From NCBI GenBank assembly GCA_964017065.1, contig OZ024791.1, positions 7,897,471 through 7,961,470 of the forward strand: a DNA stretch of 64,000 nucleotides. Direction: 5' to 3'. This document shows, piece after piece, positions 54,527-64,000 of the stretch. The position numbers were made by a program, and so were the translations under genes. Position 1 is the stretch's first letter. The number at the start of each line of letters is the position of its first letter. The stretch comes from Haliclona indistincta (taxonomy: Eukaryota > Porifera > Demospongiae > Haplosclerida > Chalinidae). A model generated the notes under the pieces. The model saw only the letters and a list, made by a program, of their open reading frames with translations. It searched no databases and had not been told where the DNA came from.

Positions 54527-55556
54527 CTAGCGTACAAACAGTTCGATCACTTCAAGAGGAGTGTCTTCATCATTATTTGCAATTTGATCACCACACACTC
54601 TCAGTTCAATGTCCTCAGTGGTGGTCTCATTGAGTGTCTTGATGAACCATGGCATGTTGGGGTGAGTACAGCATGGAGCCTCCACACCAGGACATTGCTG
54701 TCCATCCCACAGAGGATCATTGGTGAACGCGATAAAATCGCAACAATCGTTATCATTATCACCAGTCTCACAGTAGTAGTCATTGCCAATATATGGAGGA
54801 CTAGAGAATCCACTGCCATTATTGCATGGACAAGAAAATTTAGGATATCCAGGATGTAAGAGATTTACTCCATTAGCGTAGGTCCAGATGTGTTTGCGAG
54901 GAGCGCTATCATATGTGATAGATATGCCATCAACATACACATCATCAATAGTTGGAGCAGGAGTTTGGATAAATATTGGATAAAATGCTTGAGGTGAAAT
55001 ATACTGGTAACCTCGTAGTTGTCCACACACTTGAGAATAGTTCGATCCTAGTGTGGAGAACACTGTGCTCTGACATCCTCCACCATAATGGTGTTACTAC
55101 GATAAAATCACCATCCTTTCTGCCACAAAGAGTCAGTCCTGAGTATGTTCGCTGTGTCAGTCCTTGAGGGCAACTGGCACCAGGTTGTGACATGTTGACA
55201 TAGGCCACTCTCATCCAGCCTCCCTGTCCTTCACAGTTGGTCCCCTCCATGTCACAGTAGACCTCCACTAGTGAGCCATTGGGAGCAGTTATCTGGTAGT
55301 ATCCTGAGGGAGCTAATGGGAAGCAGTGAAAAATCATCTGACAAGATTTGTTCATAGGAAAGTTGAACCCTGGAGGACCCAGTTGCTGTTGGACCTGGCT
55401 AAGATCCTCTGTTAACTGTTCATCTTGCAGGATGTCATGTTGATCACATTCAGAGGTTACTCTAGCAGGATAGGCGACTGGAGTGAACTCACCACCCACA
55501 CATACACTGCCAGCTACCAGTAAACAGAAAAGCACACTTACAGATTTTGCTTCCAT
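54527..55556 (-). CDS. Diverged FBG family member, with apparent 34-nt intron
   Basis: Exons 55112-55556 and 54527-55077 on the minus strand, 331 aa. Signal peptide MEAKSVSVLFCLLVAGSVCVGG, then 'EFTPVAYPARVTSEC', 'GYYQITAPNGS', 'VYCDMEGTNCEGQGGWMRVAYVNMSQ' and the cysteine-rich second half (FSCPCNN, DYYCETG, CCDF, WDGQQC, PCCTHPNMPWFIKTLNETTTEDIELRVC), ending EVIELFVR. The two halves are in frames one base apart; removing 55078-55111 (gtgattttatc...gtggag, 34 nt) restores 'CGRKDGCQSTVF', which aligns with the family's 'CGNTGPSGCIGTMF' and gives a family-typical length. If this is not an intron, the gene is frameshifted. All other family copies in the window lack introns. Confidence 0.72.
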
Positions 55557-56059
55557 ATCTTCACCTGTTGTGTACACAGTACAGTGTATACCAAAGTGGT
55601 CAAACGAGGACATATGTAACACACTTAGTGTCAGATATCATTCTCGTGCAAGCGTGAACTCCAACACTGGCACATTACTGAGCTACTTGTTAGCAAATCT
55701 GATCACACATGTACAAAAAACAGTACTTTCCCATCGCATGTAACAGTAGTGTGCAGATATAAACAGCATGAGCTGGTTACTGAAAAGAGATATGCATGCT
55801 CAAAAACTGTTTATCTCCTGCAGGTGACTTTGTAACACCACCAAATTGGGCAATTCCGGTGAACGTCCTGGCGACGTCTGGTGTAACATGCAGCAGTGAA
55901 TAATCAAGGGCTAGCAATAACTTTAGTTTAGACTTTGTGGTATAGTTTAAGATCCGCATGTACTACCACTAGAAGGTAAGCAGAGCCACATGTTGTATTG
56001 CAAAGCACCTAGCTCATAATTATCATTCAACGGCTGTCATTAAATATTTGTTACAATAA
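55557..56059. other. Intergenic
   Basis: Upstream region of the diverged FBG gene and 3' flank of PIPOX copy A. No gene or element recognised. Confidence 0.55.
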
Positions 56060-56253
56060 TCAAAGCATGGATCTTGGGGAATTGAAACGGTTTATTTTAA
56101 AATGAGAGAGGTCATGTGAGGGAGGGTGTCCCAGGGCTAGCTCACTCAGCATCTTGCCCACCACAGGAGCTGTCTTGAACCCGTGAGAGAATCCAGCTCC
56201 GATGACAATGTTGCTGTACTGTGGATGGCGGTCAATCACTGGATCACTGTCTG

Positions 56254-56320
<67 letters not shown>

Positions 56321-57569
56321 TATGAGACCATTTTGCAGCATAGAGCACTTACAGTGTCTGCATACATGCAGATCTCGTAAATTCCTGGAGTAGTTGAAAC
56401 ACCCTTGATGTGGGTTCCGATGAAACTGGAGACAAACTCCTTCGTTTTGGGTTGTGGTTCAGCATCTCTCTGATCTGGGTCTACCTCATGGTCACCATAG
56501 AACTGACATATCTGCAGAAAGATGCTTTGTGATGTGGCAACGCAATCTGCACACACCTTTATCAGTCCAGGGTACTCAACCACACATGTGCTGTAAATAC
56601 TGCGTAGAGTGTGCGGCCGCCTGCTGGCGAAAAAGGCAGGAAAAGTAGGAGGAGAAAACAGTTTGGAATCAGAAACTTTCCAATAGAAGACCTCAGCTCT
56701 GTACACCTGAAAAATTACATCAAATTCCACTTGTATTAGCCTGGTCGGCTACTTTCAAGGGTAGTGTGAGTCCAGTGTGTTGCAGCAGTTTGTTGGTCCA
56801 TGCTCCAGCTGTTACTATGATCCTCTTGGCTCTGAAACTGGTCTTGTCTGTCTCCACAGTCACCACTGGACCTGGGATGATCCTGGTCACTCTGTGGTTG
56901 TCTCTCAACACACCACCATGACTCACAAACAAGTTCTAATGAGAAAGAAGCACCTGTGGTCAGCACTGTGGCTATACCCACCTGTAGTGTTGTCACAGCT
57001 CTGTTAGCTCTCAATATTCCAGCATCATACTCATAGACACACTTGTAGCTGTCTGGTAGTTTCAGTTGATCAGGATATCTCCTGTTAGCCTCTCTACCAG
57101 TGAACACTTCATGAGGCACACCACACTCACGAAACGAGCTGATATAGCTCTGTATCACGGAGTCATCATTCTGACCAAAGGACAACATTCCTGACTTTCT
57201 AGATCAACAGTTTACATTAAAAATGCTTTATCAGCTAGTTTGTCTGGTGCTCACATGTAGAGTTGCTTTCCGCTGTTCCGCTCTATTTCACTCCACATTG
57301 GAAATGCTTCTTTCATGAGTTCTATGTAGCAGTGTTTGTCGTAGGATCTGCGAGTGGTTCGTGACCCGCCATGAGAGCTGCCTCGCGTATGGGAGGCATC
57401 AAACTACACCATCAAATAATGCAGGCTCCCTCAACAACTACTCTCTCACCTGCTCTAGCAGTAGCACTGGTCTTGTCCCTCTGGAGGCGAGGTAGTAAGC
57501 TGTAGCACTGCCCACTACACCCGCTCCGAGCACGGCTACCTCGAAGACAAGCGGTTGTTGAGAAGTCAT
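56060..57569 (-). CDS. PIPOX-like: PIPOX copy A: sarcosine/pipecolate oxidase-like
   Basis: Seven minus-strand exons: 57450-57569, 57255-57403, 56982-57198, 56753-56935, 56557-56706, 56353-56511 and 56060-56254 (390 aa, the same as human PIPOX). The family oxidises sarcosine or L-pipecolate with covalent FAD in peroxisomes. Seen: dinucleotide fold '[21 protein letters not shown]', '[11 protein letters not shown]', '[11 protein letters not shown]', '[21 protein letters not shown]', and '[10 protein letters not shown]' with the Cys that carries FAD in this family. The last exon reads GAGFSHGFK, one Gly short of copies C and D, and the protein ends SML, a weak type-1 peroxisome signal. Intron 6 ends in a (GA)n tract. 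Confidence 0.88.
56255..56317. repeat. (GA)n microsatellite, PIPOX A intron 6
   Basis: About 31 GA units, CT in gene sense, abutting the acceptor of the last exon. Copy B has only gagagagaga at the same place. Confidence 0.95.
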
Positions 57570-58141
57570 CCACAAACACAACTATCCACCATTCCACAAA
57601 CACAAGAACTGCAGATTCGTGTAGACTATACAGGATTTCTATACATCAATCACAATGTACATGTAGTGGTTTAGTCACGGTTTTATATAATTATGTTAAT
57701 TATCAACTGGGGCACAGCATAGTGATACATGTACCACGAGCGAGATAGCTTCCATAGCTTGCTTACACGATTTCTCTGGACCTGCGCTGCTATCCTGTAA
57801 TAAAATTCTAACCTATTAGCTTCTAGGCAGTCAACTGTGGACAACTTTGCCTTTGGTCTAGAATCTAGATCGCCAGCAACGGTAAACAAAAGTGTGCAAA
57901 TCACGGCATAACTCAAGAACGAAGCTTCGTATACAAGCATACAAGTTTCAATGTTGAAAAGCGAGATAATAATAATTATTATCGAGTTATACTTGCATTG
58001 CTAGTTGCAGGGCTCATCGTTCAGCGTGGCCGCAAACTGAAGTAACTGTAGTAGATGGAATGACTGACAAACGAACTACTGTAGTACTGTACATACTGTA
58101 TGCCTCGTGGCTCCACCCACCGAGGCATAATAATACAATCA
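57570..58141. other. Intergenic, PIPOX A promoter and copy B 3' flank
   Basis: A minus-strand open frame of 85 codons (57683-57940) has a hydrophobic start but no ATG-supported homology and is not called as a gene. A short palindromic cctcgtggctcc...ccgagg lies near 58101-58126. Confidence 0.45.
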
Positions 58142-59999
58142 CTAAAGCATAGATCTTGGTGAGTCAAAACGGTTCATTTTGAAAGGAGAAAGATCGTGTG
58201 AGGGAGGATGTCCCAGGGCTAGCTCACTCAGCATCTTGCCCACCACAGGAGCTGTCTTGAACCCGTGAGAGAATCCAGCTCCGATGATAATGTTGCTGTA
58301 CTGTGGATGGCGATCAATCACTGGATCACTGTCTGGCTGAGAGAGAGAGATCACCTTCAATCATCTTGCAGCACAGTGCATGCACTTACAGTGTCTGCAT
58401 ACATGCAGATCTCATAAATTGCTGGTGTAGTTGACACACCCTTGAGATGGGTTCCAATGAAACTGGAGACGAACTCCTTCGTCTTGCAGTCTGGTTCAAT
58501 GTCTCTCTGATCTGGGTCCACCTCGTTGTTCACACCATAATACTGACACACCTGAGAAAAAGGAAGGATCGAGGGGTTCATGCAGGCCTTGGTTGAACCT
58601 TGAGCATTCCAGGATACTCCAGTGCTGAGGTACTGTAGACAGATCGAGGACTGGATGGCAAGGTCTTGGAGAAAAATACAGGAAAGTTAGGAGCAGAGAA
58701 AGCCTGTGTTTTTGAGTCGTCAACTTTCCAGTACAGCACTTCAGCTTTGTAAACCTGCAATGAAGTAGTTGGACGCACAATAGTAACAAGATATTGTTGA
58801 ATACCTTCAATGGTAGTGTGAGTCCAGTGTGCTGTAGTAGTTTATTGGTCCATGCTCCAGCTGTTACTATGATCCTCTTGGCTCTGAAACTGGTCTTGTC
58901 TGTCTCCACAGTCACCACTGGACCTGGGATGATCCTGGTCACTCTGTGGTTGTCTCTCAACACACCGCCATGACTCACAAACAAGCTCTAATGAGAAAAT
59001 GCAGATATGAAAAGCAGAGAGACATCTCTACCCACCTGTAGTGCAGTAACAGCTTTAGTTGCTCTCAATATTCCTCCGTCTCGTTCAAAAACACAGCTGT
59101 AGCTGTCTGGTAGTTTCAGTTGATCAGGATATCTCCTGTTAGCCTCTCTACCAGTGAACACTTCATGAGGCACATCACATTGCTGCAAAGACTGCCTGTG
59201 AGTACGTACAACTGGGCTATCATTTGGACCAAATACCAGCAGACCAGTTCTTCTGAAATATTACTTCAGTTATACCATGGATCATATACCATATATATCT
59301 TATTATACGTGTACAGCTGATTTCTGGATTTTTGCTCTATCTCGGCCCACAGAGGGAATGCATCTTTCATCAATTCAACATTGTGTGGTTGAAGGTAAGA
59401 CTTTCTTGTGATTCTTGAGCACCCGTGGGAACTGCCTCGAGTGTGCAGAGCATCAAACTAATACAGTGAAAAATCAAGAGGTGAAAAATCAGCTCAAGGT
59501 GTAAATCGGTAAGCTGCTCTTTTAAGTATTAGTTATTGCCCTCACGCGAGGGCATTAACCGACATTAATGACCGCGGGAAAGTCGGTCGCCCGAGTTACG
59601 GTCGAGGGCGCAGCCCGAGACTGTACGAGGGCAACCGACTTCCCGAGGTCATTAATGTCGGTTAATGCCCGAGTTGAGTAGGGCAATTATAATAAATGAT
59701 TTATTACATAGTTCATCTCTGTGAGCGCAATAACATCGCGAATTTTTCAAACTCGCAAAGACGCAACGGTCTGTTGCTATAGAAGACGCTACGCGCGGTC
59801 AATAACCTACATTAATGCCCTCGAATAGAGCAATCTGATTGGTGAAAGATGACGTACTATGTAATAACATGTGTTTATTCCTCACCTGCTCCAGCAGTAG
59901 CACTGGTCTTGTCCCTCTGGAGGCGAGGTAGTAAGCTGTAGCACTGCCCACTACACCTGCTCCTAGCACGGCTACCTCATAGACTGGTTGAGAATCCAT
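58142..59999 (-). CDS. PIPOX-like: PIPOX copy B
   Basis: Seven minus-strand exons: 59886-59999, 59309-59457, 59036-59252, 58805-58987, 58599-58754, 58390-58551 and 58142-58336 (391 aa). Same intron positions as copy A and the same fused last exon with GAGFSHGFK and SML end, so A and B are the closest pair. The FAD-linked Cys region 'EICMYADT' and N-terminal nucleotide fold ([12 protein letters not shown]) are intact. Part of exon 4 ('[20 protein letters not shown]') is almost identical at the DNA level across all copies, far more than flanking exons, which suggests gene conversion. Intron 1 contains a hairpin element. Divergent from copy C, with only 153 bp between start codons. Confidence 0.9.
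59535..59687. mobile_element. Hairpin/MITE-like element in PIPOX B intron 1
   Basis: Outer ends attgccct...agggcaat and a perfect 23-bp inner pair (ggcattaaccgacattaatgacc at 59551-59573, inverted at 59647-59669), with further pairing inward (cgggaaagtcgg/ccgacttcccg). A partial relative (cctacattaatgccctcg) follows at about 59806. Non-coding. Confidence 0.8.
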
Positions 60000-60152
60000 C
60001 CTCGCGAGAAAAGGCGAGAGAAAAGGTAGTCAACGGCTCGTCAACGGCTCAACGCCTCCTCCGGCAATTAAAAACTGGCTGAACAGGTTTTGATTGGGTG
60101 GAGCAGCTCCACCCAAAACCAACTGTAGTAACTTAGGAGTACTCATTTCACG

Positions 60153-61699
60153 ATGGAAGTTCCTGTTTACGAGGTAGCCGTACTCGGAGCCGGCGTAGAG
60201 GGCAGTGCTACAGCTTACTACCTCGCCTCTAGAGGGATAAGACCAGTTCTACTATTGGAACAGGTGAAGATATAGGCGATCGTGTGTCCGCGAGACCCGT
60301 AGTGATCATGAATATTTTTACCACTTTCACTTTCGGTTGTCTATAGTTCGATGCTGTTCACACTCGAGGGAGCTCTCATGGCGGGTCTCGTATCACACGG
60401 AGAGCCTACGAGGCCTCGTTTTATGTGAAAATGATGAACGATGCTTACAAACTGTGGGACGAGTTGGAGCAGAAATCTGGAAACCAACTATTCATGTATA
60501 TATTCGTAATGGTTTTTATTTTTGACTATGTCTATGTTGCATTCTTTGACCAGCCAAGCTGGTGTCCTTGTGTTTGGAGAACGAGGAGTCAAAGGAGGCA
60601 CTGAATCAGTCATTGATGCTCTCATGGACAATGCCATACCCCATGAAGTGATGTCTGGTGCTGAGGCTAATGAACGTTATCCAGATCAGCTGAAACTACC
60701 TGACAGATACATCTGTGCCTTTGAGGGCAGTGGTGGCATACTGAGAGCCAACAAGGCTGTTGCTACCTTTCAGGTACTAGATTTATTGTTTTGGATTTTT
60801 TACAGCTGTCTTTATTTCCTCAGAAACAGTTTGTGGCTCATGGTGGTGTGTTACGTGACAACCACAGAGTGACCAGGATCATCCCAGGTCCAGTGGTGAC
60901 TGTGGAGACAGACAAGACCAGTTTCAGAGCCAAGAGGATCATAGTAACAGCTGGAGCATGGACCAATAAACTGCTACAGTACACTGGACTCACACTACCA
61001 CTGAGGGTACAGCCCAATTTATCGTTTTCTATAATCTCCTTTTCCACGTGCAGGTTGAGAGGACAGAAGTCCTGTATTGGAAGGTGTCTTGTCCAGAGGC
61101 CTACTCACCATCCAGGTTCCCGTGCTTCATAGGACATATGTCAGACTATAAGAAAGAGTTCTATGGTCTTCCCATCAGTGAGTACCCTGGGATGCTAAAG
61201 GTACAGCAACATATGTGTAGCTGGTACACTGCCTGCTGTAGTGCTGTCTTCATCATGGTCGAGAGGTCGATCCGGACAAGAGAGACCTGATCTCACACAG
61301 TGTCTCCACCACTAAGATGATGGAGGTTGTACAGCAGCATTTCAAGGGAGTTGACAGCAAGCCTACTATTGTGGAGCCTTGCATGTACACTTGGACAGTG
61401 AGTACCTTAACAAACGAAGCATTAAAGGTTCTCTTAATCTTGTTTACTCTAGCCCGACGCGGCTCCATTCCTTGACCGTCACCCACAACATAAGAACATT
61501 ATTATTGGAGCAGGGTTTTCTGGTTAGTTGATCTACCATCATCCTCTCTCTACTTGACTGTTTTCTTGCAGGTCATGGCTTCAAGTTAGCTCCTGTGGTG
61601 GGCAAGATGCTGAGTGAGCTAGCCCTGGGACACCCTCCCTCACATGACCTCTCTCATTTCAAAATCAGTCGATTCAATGCTCCACATGCTCAGCTGTGA
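60153..61699 (+). CDS. PIPOX-like: PIPOX copy C (plus strand), possible splice-rescued frameshift
   Basis: Eight exons: 60153-60263, 60347-60504 (see below), 60554-60773, 60824-61006, 61054-61200, 61242-61397, 61453-61522 and 61572-61699 (390 aa). Exon 2 has lost one A relative to other copies (ctggaaccaac), so the donor used by relatives (at 60494) would shift the frame. A donor ten bases further on (ttc|gtaatg) restores it, replacing 'NQLYT' by a new 'TNYSCIYS' stretch. Otherwise intact: '[17 protein letters not shown]', '[12 protein letters not shown]', 'EPCMYTWT' with the FAD Cys, and [14 protein letters not shown] across a split Gly codon. The N-terminal fold reads GAGVEGS (V to E). Ends AQL. 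Confidence 0.75.
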
Positions 61700-61742
61700 C
61701 AGCCATTTACAGAATACAATATCAATGTAAACTGTTATTATT

Positions 61743-63278
61743 TTAGAGCAAAGCCTTTTTGTACTGATCAGTTTTGAATCTGTCTATTCTAAAATGAGTG
61801 AGATCGTAAGATGGCGTTGACCCTAGTGCAAGTTCACTCAATATTTTGCCTACGACCGGAGCTTCTTTGAAACCATGACCTGCAAGAGAAGAGATAAAGA
61901 GTGAACTAACTAACACTTAGGACAAAACCTGAGAATCCAGCTCCTATGACGATATTAGAGTGGTCAGGATGCCTGTCTATCACTGAATCTCGATCAGGCT
62001 GTAGAAGAATAATAAATTATTATTATGTAATTCGTCATAAAATTACGTTATTCAAACACAGATTATAGTGTGCATGTCCAGATGCTTGTACTCACTGTCA
62101 TGGTTATCAGGCAGTACTCCAGCACTGCCGGGCGATCAAGAACATTACGGAAATATTGTACAATCACTTCTCTAGCCTTTGATACCAGCACACTTGATGG
62201 CTGCTCATCACGATTATCAGGATCCACCTCTGGGCCGCCATGAGCACATGCCTGAGGGAGATGCAGATAGAGAACAACTAATAACTCCTCCTCACCTTTA
62301 TGAGTCCAGGGTACTCCAGTATAGAAGTGCCATACCAGTAATAACCGTGAGGATCATAAGCTAGGAAGACCGGAAACGATTTGTGCGAGAAATCTTGAGG
62401 GTTTTTAACTTTCCAATAAGTTGATTCAGATCTCAAAACCTGTCATTTTGAAAAAAGTAGAGGTATTATCAGCTGATATTGTACCCTCAGTGGTAGTGTG
62501 AGTCCAGTGTGTTGCAGCAGTTTGTTGGTCCATGCTCCAGCTGTTACTATGATCCTCTTGGCTCTGAAACTGGTCTTGTCTGTCTCCACAGTCACCACTG
62601 CACCTGGGATGATCCTGGTCACTCTGTGGTTGTCTCTCAACACACCGCCATGACTCACAAACAAGCTCTAATGAGAAAGAAACAGCAATGGCCAGCACTG
62701 CGCGGCTATACCCACCTGTAGTGTAGTCACAGCTTTGTTAGCTCTCAATATTCCAGCTTCATACTCATAGACACACTTGTAGCTGTCTGGTAGTTTCAGT
62801 TGATCAGGATATCTCCTGTTAGCCTCTCTACCAGTGAACACTTCATGAGGCACACCACACTCCCTAACAGTGTCTATATACTGTTGCACAGGCTCGCTAC
62901 TAGCTTCACCAAACACCAAGATGCCTGTCTTTCTGAATGGCAGCAACATACTTTGAGCAGTACTCCAAATTCTTACATGTATATCTGCTCTCCACTCTTC
63001 TTCTCAATCTCTTTCCACATCGAAAACGAGTCTCGCAGCATTGGTACATAATGCTTCTTTTCATAGGCCCTTCTGGTATAACGTGATCCACCATGTGAAC
63101 TGCCTCGAGTGTGCAGAGCATCAAACTAGGACCGCCATGTAAGATACAGTAGCAACAATCACTAATCTACCTGTTCCAGCAGTAGGACAGGTCTTATCCC
63201 TCTAGAGACGAGGTAGTAAGCTGTAGCACTGCCCATAATCCCAGCACCAAGCACTGCTACCTCGTAGACTTCATCCAT
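61743..63278 (-). CDS. PIPOX-like: PIPOX copy D
   Basis: Eight minus-strand exons: 63171-63278, 62977-63125, 62716-62932, 62485-62667, 62296-62439, 62096-62251, 61929-61998 and 61743-61879 (387 aa). Intact nucleotide fold ('[21 protein letters not shown]'), '[17 protein letters not shown]', '[19 protein letters not shown]' and the FAD Cys in '[10 protein letters not shown]'. It keeps the intron within the Gly codon before HGF that copies A and B have lost. The C-terminus (YKKALL) is not a standard peroxisome signal, and the substrate-side region around exon 5 ([20 protein letters not shown]) is quite different from A and B, suggesting a different substrate range. It converges with copy C, with only 43 bp between stops. 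Confidence 0.88.
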
Positions 63279-63397
63279 TTTACCTTGTAGGCGCATTGGC
63301 CATTCCTAGCCGGAATTTTAAGCATGCAATTTAGGTGTGGCTATCATGTAGGCGGGATTCACTCCCGGCGGGAGTTTTAAATTCTGGTAGTTCATTA

Positions 63398-64000
63398 TTA
63401 CGTTTTGAATCTGCCTATCGCAAAAATAGAAAGATCGTAGGATGGTTTTGTATCCAAAGCAAGCTCGCTCAGTATTTTGCCAACAGCAGGAGCATGCATG
63501 AAACCACGCCCTGAAGAAAATAGATAAAATAATTTCGAACTAGATTACTAACCTGAGAATCCAGCTCCTATGATAATATTATAGTGGTCAGGATGCCTGT
63601 CCATTACTGAGTTCCTGTCAGGCTACAGCAAGCAATGAATAGGCTGAAATATCACTTCACTCACGGTTAAAGTTAGTAGGCAGTATTCCAGGACTTCTGG
63701 GCGGTCTAGAACATTCTGAAAATATTCTACAATCACTTCTCTAGCCTTTGGTGCCAGCACACTCGATGGCTGCTCATCACGATTATCAGGATCTACTCTT
63801 GGGCCGCCATGAGCACACACCTGACAGTAAAAAGTAAGTAGTGACCTTGCATGATAATGCTCCTTACTTTAAGGAGTCCAGGATACTCCAGTATGGGAGT
63901 CCCATACCAGTAATGACCTTTAGGATTGTAGGCTACGAACACTGGAAACGATTCGTGTGAGAAATCTTGAGGGTTTTTAACTTTCCAATAAGTTGATTCA
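63398..64000 (-). CDS. PIPOX-like: PIPOX copy E, 3' part (continues beyond window)
   Basis: Visible minus-strand exons: 63868-beyond 64000, 63665-63820, 63553-63622 and 63398-63510. It is closest to copy D ([34 protein letters not shown]-type exon). The loop usually HGF reads G-R-G-F-M-H, losing the His that is constant in the other four copies. The protein ends 'IGRFKT' with no peroxisomal targeting tripeptide. Whether the gene is complete cannot be judged. Confidence 0.85.

Noticed and set aside
57683..57940. 85-codon minus-strand frame with a hydrophobic start
   Set aside because: No splice or homology support, and it lies in the promoter region of PIPOX A.

Overview
The window looks like a compact animal genome, most likely a sponge (Porifera, probably a demosponge). 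Genes are split by short introns (mostly 40-400 bp) and spaced by 100-300 bp. The conserved genes are metazoan in type: XBP1 with an IRE1-type intron, KMT5A with a PIP box, MED15, LYRM9, an MTFR-like gene, Zwilch and major vault protein (MVP). The taxonomic call is inference from gene content and style; there is no rRNA or mitochondrial marker here.

Region 1 (1-27 kb) is an accessory, fast-turnover region. It opens with the 3' part of EXO5. Then comes a same-strand tandem array of intronless secreted glycoprotein genes of about 305-330 aa with a fibrinogen-like first half (called FBG genes here): six intact or nearly intact copies, one with a late stop, and two pseudogenes. Scraps of three genes lie between them: FBG pieces, repeated copies of the EXO5 3' end (two kinds of junction), and opposite-strand remnants of the 3' end of the PH-domain gene that closes the array at 27.1 kb. 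The array is also loaded with DNA transposons: two large elements with CXC-type metal-binding tails, a hAT-like MITE with a perfect 8-bp target duplication, a TA-flanked MITE, a 1-kb element with 41-bp perfect ends, and a perfect 150-bp inverted repeat.

Region 2 (27-54 kb) is housekeeping sequence, mostly arranged as divergent pairs sharing short promoters: PH-domain gene/PITP, SMYD4-like/AGC kinase, KMT5A/3beta-HSD-like SDR, Zwilch/XBP1 and TFIIH p34 (GTF2H3)/MVP. MTFR-like, MED15, LYRM9, a small membrane protein and a small glycine-patterned protein fill the rest. Exon structures were worked out by hand from reading frame, GT-AG (twice GC-AG) boundaries and family similarity, and the spliced lengths all come out as whole codons. 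XBP1 is the highlight: it carries a 20-nt HAC1-type intron between two 7-nt-loop hairpins, and the unspliced frame ends in a sequence resembling the vertebrate XBP1u translational-arrest peptide.

Region 3 (54.5-64 kb) holds a diverged FBG gene on the minus strand with an apparent 34-nt intron, then five copies of a peroxisomal sarcosine/pipecolate oxidase-like gene (PIPOX A, B, D, E minus; C plus). The copies differ in intron content, C-terminal tripeptide and, in copy C, a frameshift that may be compensated by splicing.
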